Source: Rickettsiales bacterium (GTDB lineage: Bacteria > Pseudomonadota > Alphaproteobacteria > Rickettsiales > UBA6187). From it: a stretch of DNA of 42,479 nucleotides. Made by a program: the position numbers and the translations under genes. Below are positions 20,526 to 34,939 of the stretch, piece by piece. The first letter of the stretch is position 1; each line of letters opens with the position of its first letter. Below the pieces are notes generated by a model. The model saw only the letters and a program-made list of their open reading frames with translations, was not told where the DNA came from and ran no database searches. The stretch spans positions 1 through 42,479 of the forward strand of contig JAOIVE010000009.1 in the NCBI GenBank assembly GCA_028223895.1. Direction: 5' to 3'.

Positions 20526-23500
20526 TTGACATATTCATTCACAGCTAGGAAGCGTATTCGTAAAAGTTTCAGTCGCATTCCAGCCGTAGCAGAAATGCCG
20601 AATCTAATAGATATTCAAAAGCGCTCTTATGAGTCATTTTTGCAGGTGGCTGCAGATGCAGAAAAACGTGATGATAGGGGCTTAGAGGGAGCATTGAGAT
20701 CTGTTTTCCCTATAAATGATTTAGCAGAAACTGCTACATTAGAATATGTTAAATATTCATTTGGCGAGCCTAAATATGATGTTGAGGAGTGCCGTCAGCG
20801 TGGAATTAATTTTTCAGCGCCTCTGAAAGTTACTTTGCGCCTTATAGTTTGGGATGTGGACGAAGAGACTGGTTCTCGCGAAATTAAAGGTATTAAAGAG
20901 CAGGAAGTTTATATGGGAGATGTCCCATTGATGACTGAGAATGGTACTTTTGTAATTAATGGTACTGAGCGTGTTATCGTTTCTCAGATGCATCGTTCTC
21001 CTGGTGTGTTTTATGATCATGATAAAGGAAAAACCCACAGTTCTGGTAAGTTCCTTTATTCTTGCAGGGTTATACCTTACCGTGGCTCATGGCTTGATTT
21101 TGAGTTTGATGCAAAAGACTTTATTTTCTTTAGAATAGACAGAAGAAGAAAGATACTTATTCCTACTCTTTTGCGCGCTTTAGATTTAGATAATCAAGGG
21201 ATTTTAGATACTTTTTATAGTCGTAAAAAATATGAAAAAATTAAGAATGGCTGGTCAGCTCCTTTTTCTGGTGAAGAGCTAAAAGGCACTAAAATTCTTA
21301 ATGATTTGATTGATGCTAAAACTGGTAAAGTTGTTTTAGAGGCTGGAAATAAAATTACAGCAAGAGTTTTAAAACAGCTTGCTAAGGATAATTTTGAATT
21401 CCAGTTACTATCTTCAGAAGATATTGTTGGAAATTATGTAGCTTGTGATATTATTGATGAAGCAACTGGTGAAGTTATTGTTACAGCCGGTGAAGAGCTG
21501 ACTGCTGATTCTATAGCTTTAATAGAGCACAATAAAATAAAAGAAATAGAAGTTCTTGATATCGATAGAAATTCTTCCAGTGCTTATATACGCAATAGCC
21601 TGTTTGCTGATAAAAATACTACAAGAGAAGACGCTTTATTGGATATATATAAGGTTATGCGTCCGGGCGAGCCAACAACTGTTGAGGCTGCCGCTGATTT
21701 GTTCCGTAGTTTATTTTTTGAAGCTGAGCGTTATGACTTATCAGCTGTTGGACGTGTGAAAATTAACTCTCGCATTGGTCTGGATATAGATGAAGAGGTT
21801 GGCGTATTAACTAATGAAGATATAATCGCTATATTGAAAACATTTATATCTTTAAAAGATGGATATGGTGAAGTTGATGATATTGACCATTTAGGAAATC
21901 GTCGTGTTCGTTCGGTTGGAGAATTGATGGAAAATCAATTCCGTATTGGGCTTGTTCGCATGGAGCGTGCAATCGTTGAGCGCATGAGTTCTGTTGAAGT
22001 TGATACAGTTATGCCGCATGATTTGGTTAATGCTAAATTGCTGGTTTCTGTTATACGTGAATTTTTTGGTTCTTCGCAATTGTCGCAATTTATGGATCAG
22101 ACTAACCCTCTGGCGGAAATTACTCACAAAAGACGTTTATCTGCGCTTGGCCCTGGTGGTTTGACACGTGAGCGTGCAGGTTTTGAAGTTCGTGACGTAC
22201 ACCCGACTCACTATGGTCGTATATGTCCTATTGAGACTCCGGAAGGTCCAAATATTGGTCTTATAAACAGCCTGGCAACTTATGCTAGTATTAATAAATA
22301 TGGGTTTATCGAGAGTCCTTATCGTAAGGTTGTTAATGGAAAAGTTACTAAAGAAGTTACTTATCTTTCGGCTATTGATGAAGGAAAATATGTAGTTGCT
22401 CAGTCAAATGCTCCTTTAAAAAATGATGAAGAGTTTGTTGATGAAACAATTAGCTGCCGTAAGGATGGTGATTTCTTGATGGCCAAACCTGAAGAAATTG
22501 ACTATATGGACGTTTCTCCTATGCAGGTTATTTCTGTTGCGGCATCATTAATTCCATTCCTTGAAAATGACGATGCAAACCGCGCACTCATGGGTTCGAA
22601 CATGCAACGCCAAGCTGTTCCTCTGTTGAAAGCTGAGGCTCCATTGGTGGGTACTGGTATTGAATCTACTGTTGCAAGAGATTCTGGTGTTGCAGTTGTT
22701 GCTCGTCGTGATGGTATAGTTGATCAGGTTGATGGAAACCGTATAGTTGTGCGTGCTACAGATGGTGGCGATGATTCATCTATTGGTGTTGATATATATA
22801 ATTTGCTAAAATATCAGCGTACTAACCAGGATACTTGTATAAATCAGCGTCCTGTTGTTAAAGTTGGTGATGCGGTTAAGAAAAATGATATTATTGCTGA
22901 TGGTCCAAGTACTGACCTTGGTGAGCTTGCTCTTGGTCGCAATGTTCTGGTAGCATTTATGCCATGGAATGGTCTTAACTACGAGGATTCAATTCTTATT
23001 TCTGAGCGTATTGTTAAAGATGATGTATTTACATCAATTCATATTGAGCAGTTTGAAATTGTAGCTCGTGATACGCGTTTAGGGCCAGAGGATATTACTC
23101 GTGATATACCTAATGTTGGTGAAGAAAGCCTGCGTCATCTTGATGAAGTTGGAATTGTACATGTTGGTGCAGAAGTTAAACCTGGAGAAATTTTAGTAGG
23201 TAAGGTGACGCCGAAAAGCGAATCTCCTATGACTCCCGAAGAAAAGCTTTTAAGAGCTATATTTGGTGAAAAAGCTGCTGATGTTCGTGATTCGTCATTG
23301 CGTGTTCCCCCAGGTGTTGGTGGTACTGTTGTTGAGGTTAGAGTTTTCTCACGTCGTGGTGTTGAAAAAGATGAGCGCGCTATTGCTATAGAGCAGCAGG
23401 AAGTTGAGCGTCTGGCAAAAGACCGTGATGATGAGCTTGCGATTCTTTGTGGAAGTATATATGAGCGCCTGAAAGCTTTGTTGATTGACCAGAAGGCTAC

Positions 23501-24647
23501 AAAAGGCCCGGCTGAATTTAAATCTGGAAATATAACGTCAGATGTTTTGGCTAAATATAATGACCGTCAATTATGGCATTTTGTTGTTGAAGATGAAAAG
23601 GTCATGGATAAGGTTGAGCAGTTAAAGCAACAATTTGACGATATTAACAGAGTAGCTCAGGCAAGATTTGAAAATAAAGCCGATAAGTTGCAAAGTGGCG
23701 ATGACTTACCGCAAGGAGCTTTGAAAGTTGTTAAAGTTTTTGTGGCGGTTAAGCGTAAATTACAGCCTGGTGATAAAATGGCTGGTCGTCATGGTAACAA
23801 AGGTGTTATTTCTCGTATTTTACCTCAGGAAGATATGCCTTATCTTGAAGATGGAACTCCTGTTGATGTTGTACTTAACCCGCTTGGTGTACCATCGCGA
23901 ATGAATGTTGGTCAGATACTTGAAACTCACTTGGGTTGGGCTTCTTCGGTATTTGGTAAACAAATATCAGCAGTTTTGGATGAAGTTAAAGAGTCCAATA
24001 ATGTCGAGGATTTGCGCAAGGTTGTTTCTAATGCTTATAAAGATAAAAAAGCAGAAAAAGAAATTAAGGAAATGACTGATGCTGAGGTTATTGAGTTGGG
24101 TAACAACTTAAGGAAGGGTATTCCTTACGCAACTCCGGTGTTTGATGGAGCTAAAGAGGAAGACATAGTTGAAGCTTTAGAGCGCGCAGGAGTTAATTCT
24201 TCAGGGCAGGTGGCACTATATGATGGTCGTACCGGTAAGAAGTTTGATCGCGATGTAACAGTTGGGTATATTTATATGCTTAAACTGCACCATCTTGTTG
24301 ATGATAAGATTCACGCCCGTTCGATTGGTCCATACTCACTTGTAACGCAGCAGCCTCTGGGTGGTAAGTCACACTTTGGTGGACAGCGTTTTGGAGAGAT
24401 GGAATGCTGGGCATTACAGGCTTATGGCGCTTCTTACACATTGCAGGAAATGCTTACAGTTAAGTCTGATGATGTTGCTGGTCGTGTTAAGATGTATGAG
24501 TCTGTTGTTCGTGGAGATAATAGCTTTGAGTCAGGTATTCCGGAATCTTTCCATGTAATGATTAAGGAATTACGTTCACTGTGCTTAAACGTGTCTTTGA
24601 TGCAATCTGATGACGATGTTGTTGACGATGAAAAAGAGGCCGCATAA
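20526..24647 (+). CDS. rpoB: DNA-directed RNA polymerase subunit beta (TTG start)
   Basis: [64 protein letters not shown]. Confidence 0.99.
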   Translation: MTYSFTARKRIRKSFSRIPAVAEMPNLIDIQKRSYESFLQVAADAEKRDDRGLEGALRSVFPINDLAETATLEYVKYSFGEPKYDVEECRQRGINFSAPLKVTLRLIVWDVDEETGSREIKGIKEQEVYMGDVPLMTENGTFVINGTERVIVSQMHRSPGVFYDHDKGKTHSSGKFLYSCRVIPYRGSWLDFEFDAKDFIFFRIDRRRKILIPTLLRALDLDNQGILDTFYSRKKYEKIKNGWSAPFSGEELKGTKILNDLIDAKTGKVVLEAGNKITARVLKQLAKDNFEFQLLSSEDIVGNYVACDIIDEATGEVIVTAGEELTADSIALIEHNKIKEIEVLDIDRNSSSAYIRNSLFADKNTTREDALLDIYKVMRPGEPTTVEAAADLFRSLFFEAERYDLSAVGRVKINSRIGLDIDEEVGVLTNEDIIAILKTFISLKDGYGEVDDIDHLGNRRVRSVGELMENQFRIGLVRMERAIVERMSSVEVDTVMPHDLVNAKLLVSVIREFFGSSQLSQFMDQTNPLAEITHKRRLSALGPGGLTRERAGFEVRDVHPTHYGRICPIETPEGPNIGLINSLATYASINKYGFIESPYRKVVNGKVTKEVTYLSAIDEGKYVVAQSNAPLKNDEEFVDETISCRKDGDFLMAKPEEIDYMDVSPMQVISVAASLIPFLENDDANRALMGSNMQRQAVPLLKAEAPLVGTGIESTVARDSGVAVVARRDGIVDQVDGNRIVVRATDGGDDSSIGVDIYNLLKYQRTNQDTCINQRPVVKVGDAVKKNDIIADGPSTDLGELALGRNVLVAFMPWNGLNYEDSILISERIVKDDVFTSIHIEQFEIVARDTRLGPEDITRDIPNVGEESLRHLDEVGIVHVGAEVKPGEILVGKVTPKSESPMTPEEKLLRAIFGEKAADVRDSSLRVPPGVGGTVVEVRVFSRRGVEKDERAIAIEQQEVERLAKDRDDELAILCGSIYERLKALLIDQKATKGPAEFKSGNITSDVLAKYNDRQLWHFVVEDEKVMDKVEQLKQQFDDINRVAQARFENKADKLQSGDDLPQGALKVVKVFVAVKRKLQPGDKMAGRHGNKGVISRILPQEDMPYLEDGTPVDVVLNPLGVPSRMNVGQILETHLGWASSVFGKQISAVLDEVKESNNVEDLRKVVSNAYKDKKAEKEIKEMTDAEVIELGNNLRKGIPYATPVFDGAKEEDIVEALERAGVNSSGQVALYDGRTGKKFDRDVTVGYIYMLKLHHLVDDKIHARSIGPYSLVTQQPLGGKSHFGGQRFGEMECWALQAYGASYTLQEMLTVKSDDVAGRVKMYESVVRGDNSFESGIPESFHVMIKELRSLCLNVSLMQSDDDVVDDEKEAA

Positions 24648-24664
24648 TTTGCGGCCCGATTTTT
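24638..24664 (+). terminator. Terminator-like hairpin overlapping the rpoB stop codon
   Basis: GGCCGCA-TAATT-TGCGGCC stem followed by CGATTTTT. Confidence 0.5.
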
Positions 24665-24716
24665 GTATAAATCATGAAATTTTAAGATTAAAAATAGCCT
24701 TTACAGGAGTTGATAA

Positions 24717-28958
<4,242 letters not shown>

Positions 28959-28982
28959 TCTAGATATAGAATTGTTCTAATT

Positions 28983-29019
28983 AAAAAAAGCCTGCCATTA
29001 TTCAATGGTGGGCTTTTTT
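28983..29019 (+). terminator. Intrinsic terminator after rpoC
   Basis: AAAAAAAGCCTGCCATT-ATTC-AATGGTGGGCTTTTTT, stable stem and T-run 25 nt after the rpoC stop. Confidence 0.88.
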
Positions 29020-29113
29020 GTTATAAATAATATTTTTGTGGCAAATAGGGTTGTTGTATTTGTAATATAAATACTATAGACTTCCATTTTATGATCATAA
29101 TTTATGAATCTAT

Positions 29114-29455
29114 ATGGCAGATCTAAGCAAAAAAGAAGTTGATAAGATAAGGTTGGACTTAGAGGTTCTTTTGGATAAGGACTATTTGGATTTATCTGAA
29201 GAGCATAAAGATCAGTTAATTGAATTATATGCTCGCAACAGGAAAACATCATCAATATATTTTTGGTGGTTTTTTAATATTCACTATGCGTATGTCGGCA
29301 AATGGGGTTTGTTTATAATATTTTTTCTAACCCTTGGCGGACTTGGAATCTGGTGGCTTATTGATTTATTCCGATTAAGCACTATATTAGAAGAATATAA
29401 TAAAAAACAAGCACAAGAGCTTCTTGAAATAATAGAAATTAAGAGAAAATCATAA
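29114..29455 (+). CDS. TM2-domain-like small membrane protein
   Basis: FWWFFNIHYAYVGKWGLFIIFFLTLGGLGIWWLIDLFRL resembles the TM2 domain. Confidence 0.65.
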   Translation: MADLSKKEVDKIRLDLEVLLDKDYLDLSEEHKDQLIELYARNRKTSSIYFWWFFNIHYAYVGKWGLFIIFFLTLGGLGIWWLIDLFRLSTILEEYNKKQAQELLEIIEIKRKS

Positions 29456-31878
29456 TGGTAGAAAAAGTTATAAACACATATTCGTTGTTACCTCTTAGGG
29501 ACATAGTTGTTTTTCCAGGTGTTATTGCTCCACTATTTGTTGGGCGTAGTAAATCTATTAGCGCTTTAGAAAATGTTATAAAACGCAGCGAGAAGATATT
29601 TCTTGTTACACAAAAGGATGCATCTGTTGATGATCCGCAGATGGATGATTTATATAAAATTGGAGTTGTTGCAAATGTTCTGCAATTGCTTAAGCTTCCT
29701 GATGGAACGGTAAAAGTTTTAGTTGAGGGGCAGCAAAGGGCAAGAGTAAGAGGCTTTAAAAATAAAGGCGAATTCTTCTGTGTTGATGTTGAACATATAG
29801 ATGAGGATGAAGAAGATACGAGCGATATAAGGGCTCTGATTCGCGCTGTTCATACTCAATTTGCCAAATATACAAAACTCAATAAGAAAATAGCGCCGGA
29901 AGTTACAACTTCTGTTGGGCAAATAAAAAGTGCTCATAAGCTTGCAGATACTATAGCATCACATCTTTCTTTAGAAATTAGTGATAAGCAGGACTTGCTT
30001 GAAATTGAAGATGTGGTTCTAAGGCTTGAGCAGGTATTTACCATCATGGAAGCCGAAATAGAAGTCTTGAATGCTGAGAAAAAGATACGCACAAGAGTTA
30101 AGGGGCAGATGGAAAAAACTCAGCGTGAATATTATCTAAATGAACAGTTAAAGGCTATCCACAAAGAGCTTGATGAAACTGGAGAAAGCGGAAAGGATGA
30201 GATAACCCTGCTTGAAGAAAGAGCAAGCAAAGTTAAGTTGTCCAAAGAGGCAAAAGATAAAGTTAAGGCCGAATTGAAGAAGCTGAAATCTATGGCGCCT
30301 ATGTCTGCTGAAGCTGCGGTTATAAGAAATTATCTGGATTGGATTTTATGTTTGCCATGGGCAACTCGTAGCCGCGTGAATAAAGATTTATCAAAAGCGC
30401 AGGATGTTCTTGATCAGGATCATTATGGTCTTGAGAAGGTAAAAGAAAGAATTTTAGAATATCTTGCTGTTCAGCAAAGGGTTAATAAAATCAGAGGGCC
30501 AATATTATGTTTGGTTGGGCCTCCAGGCGTTGGTAAAACATCTTTGGCAAAATCCATAGCACGCGCTGTTGGGCGCAAATTTGCTAAAATATCTTTAGGT
30601 GGCATGCGCGATGAGTCTGAAATACGTGGTCATAGAAAAACTTATATTGGTTCTATGCCGGGCAAGATAATTCAGTCAATGAAGAAGGTTAAAGCCTCTA
30701 ACTCCCTTATCTTACTTGATGAGATAGATAAGATGGGAGTTGACTTCAGAGGCGATCCTGCATCTGCTTTGCTAGAGGTTCTTGATCCTGAGCAAAATTG
30801 TAATTTTAACGATCATTATCTGGAAGTAGATTATGATTTATCAGATGTGATGTTTGTTGCAACGTCAAACTCTATGGATATTCCTGCAGCCCTTTTAGAC
30901 AGGATGGAAGTGATCCGCATATCTGGATATACTGAGGATGAAAAGGTTGGTATTTCCAAGCAGCATTTAATATCAAAACAGATTAGAAATAGCGGTCTTA
31001 AAAAATCTGAGTGGTCAATTTCTGATGATGCTTTGCGTGAGCTTATAAGAAGCTATACCAGAGAGGCAGGAGTTCGTAATCTTGAGCGCGAGCTTGCAAA
31101 ACTGGCAAGAAAAGCGGTGAAAGAAATTCTCCTTGGCAAGAAGAAGAAAATTGCCGTAACTAAAAAGAATATCGCTGATTATGCAGGAGTTAGCCGTTAT
31201 AACTTTGGAGAGACTTCAGATAAGGATCTTGTTGGTGTTGTCAACGGTCTTGCATATACGCAAGTTGGCGGAGACACTTTAACTATAGAGGCGGTTTTGT
31301 TACCCGGTAAGGGGCAGATAAAAACTACCGGCAAGCTTGGAGAGGTTATGCAAGAGTCGGCGCAAGCGGCATTTAGTTTTATTCGCTCGCGTTCTCATGC
31401 TTATGGAATTGAGCAAAAGCGTATAAAAGAGCATGATATTCATATTCACGTTCCTGAAGGTGCAACGCCAAAAGATGGGCCTTCGGCCGGAGTTGCTATG
31501 TGTACGGCTATAGTTTCTGTTCTGGCAAGAAATCCTGTTAGTAAGACAGTTGCCATGACAGGGGAGATAACTTTGCGCGGTAGGGTTCTTCCTATTGGTG
31601 GATTGAAGGAAAAATTGCTTGCAGCTTTACGTGCGGGCATAAAAACTGTTCTTATACCGCAGGAAAATAAAAAGGATATGGAAGAAATTCCTTTAAACGT
31701 TAAAGAAGGTCTTGAGTTTATTTATGTTTCACAAGTTGATGAAGTTTTAAAGGCAGCTTTGATTAAGGAACTTTCTCCTTTGGATGATGAGTGGGATAAA
31801 GAATCTTTGTCTTCTGTTCCTGATGTTGTAAGCTCAAAAGGTGATGATTCTTCTTTGAACGATGTTGTTACCCACTGA
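29455..31878 (+). CDS. lon: ATP-dependent protease Lon
   Basis: LVGPPGVGKTSLAKSIARA, SLGGMRDESEIRGHRKTYIGSMPGKI, catalytic EGATPKDGPSAGVAMCTA. Confidence 0.98.
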   Translation: MVEKVINTYSLLPLRDIVVFPGVIAPLFVGRSKSISALENVIKRSEKIFLVTQKDASVDDPQMDDLYKIGVVANVLQLLKLPDGTVKVLVEGQQRARVRGFKNKGEFFCVDVEHIDEDEEDTSDIRALIRAVHTQFAKYTKLNKKIAPEVTTSVGQIKSAHKLADTIASHLSLEISDKQDLLEIEDVVLRLEQVFTIMEAEIEVLNAEKKIRTRVKGQMEKTQREYYLNEQLKAIHKELDETGESGKDEITLLEERASKVKLSKEAKDKVKAELKKLKSMAPMSAEAAVIRNYLDWILCLPWATRSRVNKDLSKAQDVLDQDHYGLEKVKERILEYLAVQQRVNKIRGPILCLVGPPGVGKTSLAKSIARAVGRKFAKISLGGMRDESEIRGHRKTYIGSMPGKIIQSMKKVKASNSLILLDEIDKMGVDFRGDPASALLEVLDPEQNCNFNDHYLEVDYDLSDVMFVATSNSMDIPAALLDRMEVIRISGYTEDEKVGISKQHLISKQIRNSGLKKSEWSISDDALRELIRSYTREAGVRNLERELAKLARKAVKEILLGKKKKIAVTKKNIADYAGVSRYNFGETSDKDLVGVVNGLAYTQVGGDTLTIEAVLLPGKGQIKTTGKLGEVMQESAQAAFSFIRSRSHAYGIEQKRIKEHDIHIHVPEGATPKDGPSAGVAMCTAIVSVLARNPVSKTVAMTGEITLRGRVLPIGGLKEKLLAALRAGIKTVLIPQENKKDMEEIPLNVKEGLEFIYVSQVDEVLKAALIKELSPLDDEWDKESLSSVPDVVSSKGDDSSLNDVVTH

Positions 31879-31983
31879 TTTTACGGCTGTTGCATTTATA
31901 ATGTCAAATATATCGATAAAATCTTAAGAGATTAGTTGCAATCTTAAACTTAAAGATATATATACTGTCCGCACGGATTTTTT

Positions 31984-32059
31984 GGGCGGTTAGCTCAGTT
32001 GGTAGAGCAACTGGTTTACACCCAGTAGGTCAGAAGTTCGAGTCTTCTACCGCCCACCA
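31984..32059 (+). tRNA. tRNA-Val (TAC)
   Basis: Acceptor GGGCGGT/ACCGCCC, anticodon TAC in ctggtTTACacccag, encoded CCA. Confidence 0.96.
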
Positions 32060-32121
32060 TTCTTAAGAAGTATTTTGACTTTTATGAATGTTTTTTTATA
32101 ATCCTGCTTCCTCGTTAATAC

Positions 32122-32198
<77 letters not shown>

Positions 32199-32286
32199 GT
32201 TCCTTGTTTCATTGGCTCTTCCGCAAAAACGGGGGCATCTAATCTTCTAAGAACTAAATTAATATATTTTTATATAAATAATCATA

Positions 32287-32302
32287 AATGTAATATTATT
32301 GT
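32287..32302 (+). promoter_or_regulatory. Candidate short element upstream of orphan ORF 32370..33125
   Basis: aatgtaatattattgt, identical 16-mer at 42189..42204 upstream of another accessory ORF. Confidence 0.3.
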
Positions 32303-32369
32303 TATGTTTTCCTTATATAAGTAAGTTTTTATGTTTAAATCTAAAATATATAAACAAGGATAATTTGCT

Positions 32370-33125
32370 ATGTCTAAAGCTAGCAGTTCAAATAATGATC
32401 CGCGCGGATCATTATTTAGGTATAAAGATGATGAAGGAAATACAAGTTATGCAATATTGCCAATTGCAGGCGTTAAAAGAAGATTGGATAGTTTGTCTAC
32501 AACTATTTTTACTAACTCTTTTCATCTTAAGAGGCCATCTGTAAAAATATCAAAGGGTACCCCTATAATGATTCTTGATGTAACTGAGCATGCAGTTTAT
32601 GCTTTGCAAAAAAAGGTATCTATACAATACCGTTTTGAGTGTGTTGAATCTTTTGATGAGGGAGTTCAAAAAGCAGCCGATTGGTTAAAAGTTGATGCGG
32701 AGAGTTTTGTTGAAACTCTTTCTAGTTTTGGAATAGAACAAAAAAAATTTAAGCCTGTTACTCAACAAGAATTAGATGAAATTGTTAAAAATCAAACTAA
32801 TAAGGCTAAATTCAAATCTAATTTAGAAAATCAAGCAGCTAGTAGCCATGATGTTACCGCATCTGCTGCTCCGGCTTCATCTTCGTCATCTGGTGATAGC
32901 AAACTTCAATTTAATTTAGAAGACGCGCTTTTGGTTGGAATTTTATCATCTATTAGTTATAAAGAGACTGAAAGAGAAAAAAGGGCTAGGTCTGAAGAAG
33001 AGGAATCAGAGTATAAAGAAGAGCCGGAAAGAAAAAGACAAAAGGAAGATCCAGACTCTCAATCTGCATCTACTTTTGCTGAAAAATATTTAGCAAAAAA
33101 AGCTGCTGGCCAAAGGCGTGGATAG
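32370..33125 (+). CDS. Hypothetical protein, no recognised family
   Basis: 251-aa ORF with ATG start and an AAGGA sequence upstream; Ser-rich middle and charged C-terminus (EREKRARSEEEESEYKEEPERKRQKEDPD...KKAAGQRRG). Confidence 0.7.
   Translation: MSKASSSNNDPRGSLFRYKDDEGNTSYAILPIAGVKRRLDSLSTTIFTNSFHLKRPSVKISKGTPIMILDVTEHAVYALQKKVSIQYRFECVESFDEGVQKAADWLKVDAESFVETLSSFGIEQKKFKPVTQQELDEIVKNQTNKAKFKSNLENQAASSHDVTASAAPASSSSSGDSKLQFNLEDALLVGILSSISYKETEREKRARSEEEESEYKEEPERKRQKEDPDSQSASTFAEKYLAKKAAGQRRG
32390..32417. repeat. 28-nt perfect palindrome within the 5' coding region
   Basis: AAATAATGATCCGC|GCGGATCATTATTT; halves are exact reverse complements. Confidence 0.97.
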
Positions 33126-33142
33126 TTTACATTAAACAGTTT

Positions 33143-33913
33143 TTAAGTTACAAATTGCTCGCTGATTATTCTTTCTTCCAAAGAGTGATCTTCGTCAAAT
33201 AATAATGTTATTGATGTGGATTGATCTTCGCATATTTCTACTGATTTGACATTCTCAACTTCACTGAAATCTGCAACAGCATTAACCGGGCGCTTTTTCA
33301 TATCTAATATTTCAACCTTAACAGTTGACTTATGTGGTAAAAGAGCGCCTTTCCAGCGTCTTGGTCTAAATGGACTAATTGGAGTCAATGCTAATAATTG
33401 TGAGCCAATGGGTAAAATCGGGCCATGTGCGGATAAATTATAGGCAGTGCTGCCAGCGGCTGTTGATAAAAGAACTCCATCGCAAACAAGTTCTGGCATG
33501 CGCACACGCCCATCAATACTAATTCTTATGTTAGCCGCCTGTTTGCTGTGGCGTAATAAGGATACTTCGTTTATTGCAAGGGCAGTATGCTTTTTTCCAT
33601 TACTTGTTTTGGCGGTCATTTTCAAAGGGTGAAGAATCTGCTCCTTGGCATTATTTATGTAATTAATCAGGTTTTTATCTTTGTAATCATTCATCAAAAA
33701 TCCGATAGTACCGCAATTCATACCGTATATAGGTTTTTTAAGATGCATATATTCATGCAAACAATGAAGCATGAAACCATCGCCACCTAGGGCTATAATT
33801 GCGTCAGCTTCTTCAATATTATCGATAAAATCATTCTTTTTGCGCAAAGATTTTACAGCTTTTTGAGCTTTTATAGTCTGGTCGGCAATGCAGGCAATAG
33901 ATTTATAAGTCAT
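33143..33913 (-). CDS. nadK: NAD kinase
   Basis: DAIIALGGDGFMLHCLH, YGMNCGTIGFLMND, DGVLLSTAAGSTAYNLSAHGPILP. ORF track starts at 33934; MTYKSI at 33913 reduces overlap with hslO. Confidence 0.93.
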   Translation of the reverse strand: MTYKSIACIADQTIKAQKAVKSLRKKNDFIDNIEEADAIIALGGDGFMLHCLHEYMHLKKPIYGMNCGTIGFLMNDYKDKNLINYINNAKEQILHPLKMTAKTSNGKKHTALAINEVSLLRHSKQAANIRISIDGRVRMPELVCDGVLLSTAAGSTAYNLSAHGPILPIGSQLLALTPISPFRPRRWKGALLPHKSTVKVEILDMKKRPVNAVADFSEVENVKSVEICEDQSTSITLLFDEDHSLEERIISEQFVT

Positions 33914-34832
33914 TATCATCAAATATTTCTTCACGATTACAGAAATGGCATTGCATAGTTATTTTGCCATCTTTTTTCAATGAAGATATATCATCTTTAG
34001 GTAGATTAATCAATGCAGATAGCATCCTCTGCCTTGAGCAGCGACATTTGGCTTCAATAGATAAAGGATCAAAAACCCTAATACCCTCTTCATGAAATAA
34101 TCTATATAATAATTCGTGCGGAGTAATTTCTTTTGATAAAAGTTCTTCATCAGTGACGCTTGCAAGTAGCATTTTTGCTGTATTCCAAAGATCTTCACGC
34201 TCTTCTTGCGTGCGTTTGGGAGCTATATCAACATTCTTGCCACCTTCAGATGGCATATTTTGAATTAAAATTCCGCTGGAAACCCATTTTCCATCTACTT
34301 TATCTGTAGATATTTCAATTGAAGCTTTTAATTGATCGGATTGCTTAAAATAATTTATAAGACATTCTGCAAGAGATTTACCCTCTAAAGCAACAATTGC
34401 CTGATAAGGCTTTTCGTTAGGATTTTCAATTGTTATCATTATATGGCCAGAGCCAAATATTGTTTTAATATCTTGCTGATCACGCTTTTTTGTAGGCAAA
34501 GACTCAATGGCTTTTTTATCATTTATCTTGGCATATCCTCTGATATTACTTTGGCCGGTATAGTCGGCTGTCATGAGGCTAATTGCACCATCACCACTTG
34601 CCTGGATAGATAAAATTCCATCAATTTTTAACATACTGCCAAGCATAGTTGCCAATGTTACTAATTCTCCTAATAATTGAGATGCGCGTTTGGGGTATTT
34701 ATGTCCGGTTAATATGGAATTTATTTGTGAATTGAGGCGTACAAATCTTCCTCTTATACCCGATGATTCGATCATGAAAGGCAAAGAGACATTTTCCAGT
34801 AATTCGTTATTATTTGCAGGTAAATCAGGCAT
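33903..34832 (-). CDS. hslO: Hsp33 family redox-regulated chaperone
   Basis: SGIRGRFVRLNSQINSIL and C-terminal zinc-binding cysteines CRCS...CHFC. Confidence 0.92.
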   Translation of the reverse strand: MPDLPANNNELLENVSLPFMIESSGIRGRFVRLNSQINSILTGHKYPKRASQLLGELVTLATMLGSMLKIDGILSIQASGDGAISLMTADYTGQSNIRGYAKINDKKAIESLPTKKRDQQDIKTIFGSGHIMITIENPNEKPYQAIVALEGKSLAECLINYFKQSDQLKASIEISTDKVDGKWVSSGILIQNMPSEGGKNVDIAPKRTQEEREDLWNTAKMLLASVTDEELLSKEITPHELLYRLFHEEGIRVFDPLSIEAKCRCSRQRMLSALINLPKDDISSLKKDGKITMQCHFCNREEIFDDNDL

Positions 34833-34939
34833 TTTTCTTTAGTTTGGTTTACTATAAAGACGATTGTTGTATATTTTTTGTAAAATAGTGCAAGAACAAA
34901 ATGTAGTATATTTATTCGTTATGACTTTGGGTAAGTTTT

